Assembly: GCA_034687125.1 (NCBI GenBank)
Contig: JAQGBZ010000557.1
Span: 1-32,876 of the forward strand
Source: Neelides folsomi
Taxonomy: Eukaryota; Arthropoda; Collembola; Neelipleona; Neelidae
Length of the DNA stretch: 32,876 nucleotides
Direction of reading: 5' to 3'
Part shown: positions 31,963 to 32,876 of the stretch, one piece after another
How the letters are laid out: each line of letters begins with the position of its first letter
How positions within the stretch are numbered: position 1 is the stretch's first letter
Program-made: the position numbers and the translations under genes
The notes under the pieces: generated by a model
Database searches by the model: none
What the model was told of the DNA's origin: nothing
What the model saw: the letters and a program-made list of their open reading frames with translations, nothing else

Positions 31963-32394
31963 GTAATTAGTTATTGTGAAACAGAAAATATATAATTATT
32001 TTATTACATACAATTTATTTGATTATTTAATTACGTATTTATTCGTTTCTAATTCAATTAATATTTATTAATGAATAATATTAATATTATTCAACTAAAA
32101 ATTAAAATATAATACCTTAATATCTAGAGCATTTATTAAATTATATATTGTATTAAATTCTTTCTACGTATTTTATAAAATGGTGGTACAAATTCTCACA
32201 CTTACATTTAGCAAAGTATATTCTATAATATTTAGGTAGGACCATGGAAAATCTCAATTAAGCTTTAATACTCAATGTAAGATGTATTACTTATATACGT
32301 ACCTTATTATTTAAGTTAGCACAATTAATAAGCACACATTAAGCCATGAGTAACATAGGTATCTTAACCATTAAATTAATACTATATGGTAATG

Positions 32395-32607
32395 TTAGGA
32401 TGTTACATTTAGGCTGAGTTCCCGTTGTCCGGTCGGGTTTTCCGGCAAATTCCGGCAGTTGCCGCGACGGCAACTGCTTTCTTTTTTCACTTTTTTCATA
32501 CAATTTTGTGTATTCTTCTCATTTTTCCGCTCTGTCAATTCGTATATTAAAATGAGCAATGACAATATTGTGATGAATAAAGCCAATAAAAGAACTAGGA
32601 AAAACAT
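32395..32607 (-). CDS. Signal-anchor ORF running into foldback repeat
   Basis: Starts at an ATG (32605-32607) with MFFLVLLLALFITILSLLIL, one strong N-terminal membrane helix, then a Lys/Asn-rich stretch (YELTERKNEKNTQNC). The last third (SSCRRGNCRNLPENPTGQRE) is encoded by repeat-like DNA at 32410-32478. The start resembles the membrane anchor of microsomal enzymes such as cytochrome P450, but no catalytic motif follows. An overlapping ATG five bases upstream is in another frame. It is either the 5' exon of a gene continuing leftward, a truncated copy, or a chance frame. Confidence 0.3.
   Translation of the reverse strand: MFFLVLLLALFITILSLLILIYELTERKNEKNTQNCMKKVKKESSCRRGNCRNLPENPTGQRELSLNVTS
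32411..32478. mobile_element. Foldback DNA-element fragment with GCAGTTGCCG palindrome
   Basis: GCAGTTGCCG (32455-32464) and CGGCAACTGC (32468-32477) form a perfect 10-bp hairpin with a 3-nt loop. They are preceded by a C/G-rich run (CCCGTTGTCCGGTCGGG, then CCGGCAAATTCCGGCAG) quite unlike the surrounding AT-rich DNA. It looks like the terminal part of a non-autonomous DNA transposon. Confidence 0.5.
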
Positions 32608-32876
32608 TCATATTTTCAAAGGTTTATAAACATATCCCGATTCTTTTTGTATGAGAGGAGTAGAAGTGTTGATTTTATTGTAATTTTCCCGATTCCACCT
32701 TCTTAAGTCGAAATAGTCAACGTCTCGTTCATCACCATAATAATGTGATTGAGATTTACGTAAGTAAATCATATTTAAAGAAGATACTTTCGTAAAAAAG
32801 TTCTATTTTTTGAGTTTATGTTGATAGAATTCGTTTAATTTTAGAATAATATCATTAATATGTGAATGGATTAAAT

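Noticed and set aside
1..32876. tRNA or rRNA genes
   Set aside because: No cloverleaf with conserved T-loop/D-loop boxes and no rRNA-like stretch was found by eye on either strand.

Overview
The window is nuclear DNA from an insect. It is very AT-rich, its genes are split by GT-AG introns, and short foldback DNA transposons are scattered through introns and spacers. Three kinds of gene point to insects: a Crumbs orthologue with an insect-type tail, a CP2-family transcription factor (gemini/TFCP2 type), and a divergent chemosensory ionotropic receptor (IR). The order cannot be fixed from the sequence alone.

Left part (1-4554): a minus-strand divergent IR (2537-4219) whose reading frame is lost in the second ligand-binding lobe. 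It runs into a heavily decayed gene relic (about 1373-2388). The IR 5' flank (4317-4554) is repeated at 1-228, so a related unit probably continues left of the window as a tandem array. 4555-7219 is mostly AT-rich spacer with one candidate plus-strand exon (5758-5966).

Middle (7220-20897, minus strand): the complete crumbs (crb) coding sequence, reconstructed as 14 exons whose phases all agree. It encodes about 1876 residues: signal peptide, N-terminal LamG-like domain, about 20 EGF-like repeats broken up by three more LamG domains, one membrane helix, and a roughly 38-residue tail ending in ERLI. Its introns carry several hairpin repeats, including a pre-miRNA-shaped hairpin (8150-8230) and an 80-bp-arm inverted repeat.

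20898-27791: a 6.9-kb gene-poor stretch between the divergent crb and gemini genes. It holds a triple E-box cluster upstream of crb, TA-flanked MITEs, a CAGTG-rich patch, and a less AT-rich block with a phase-compatible candidate first exon for gemini (26191-26224).

Right part (27792-30803, plus strand): nine exons of the CP2 factor, with an insect-specific N terminus, CP2 DNA-binding domain, SAM-like domain and C-terminal oligomerisation domain. After it come a candidate small secreted-protein gene (31555-31962) and a minus-strand signal-anchor ORF (32395-32607) whose 3' end lies in foldback-repeat sequence.

Crb is the apical determinant of epithelial polarity. CP2/gemini is a transcription factor related to Grainyhead. 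The two genes are arranged head to head, or crb is nested inside a giant gemini intron if the 5758-5966 exon belongs to gemini. All gene models come from reading frames, splice consensus and phase only; no alignment or transcript data were used.
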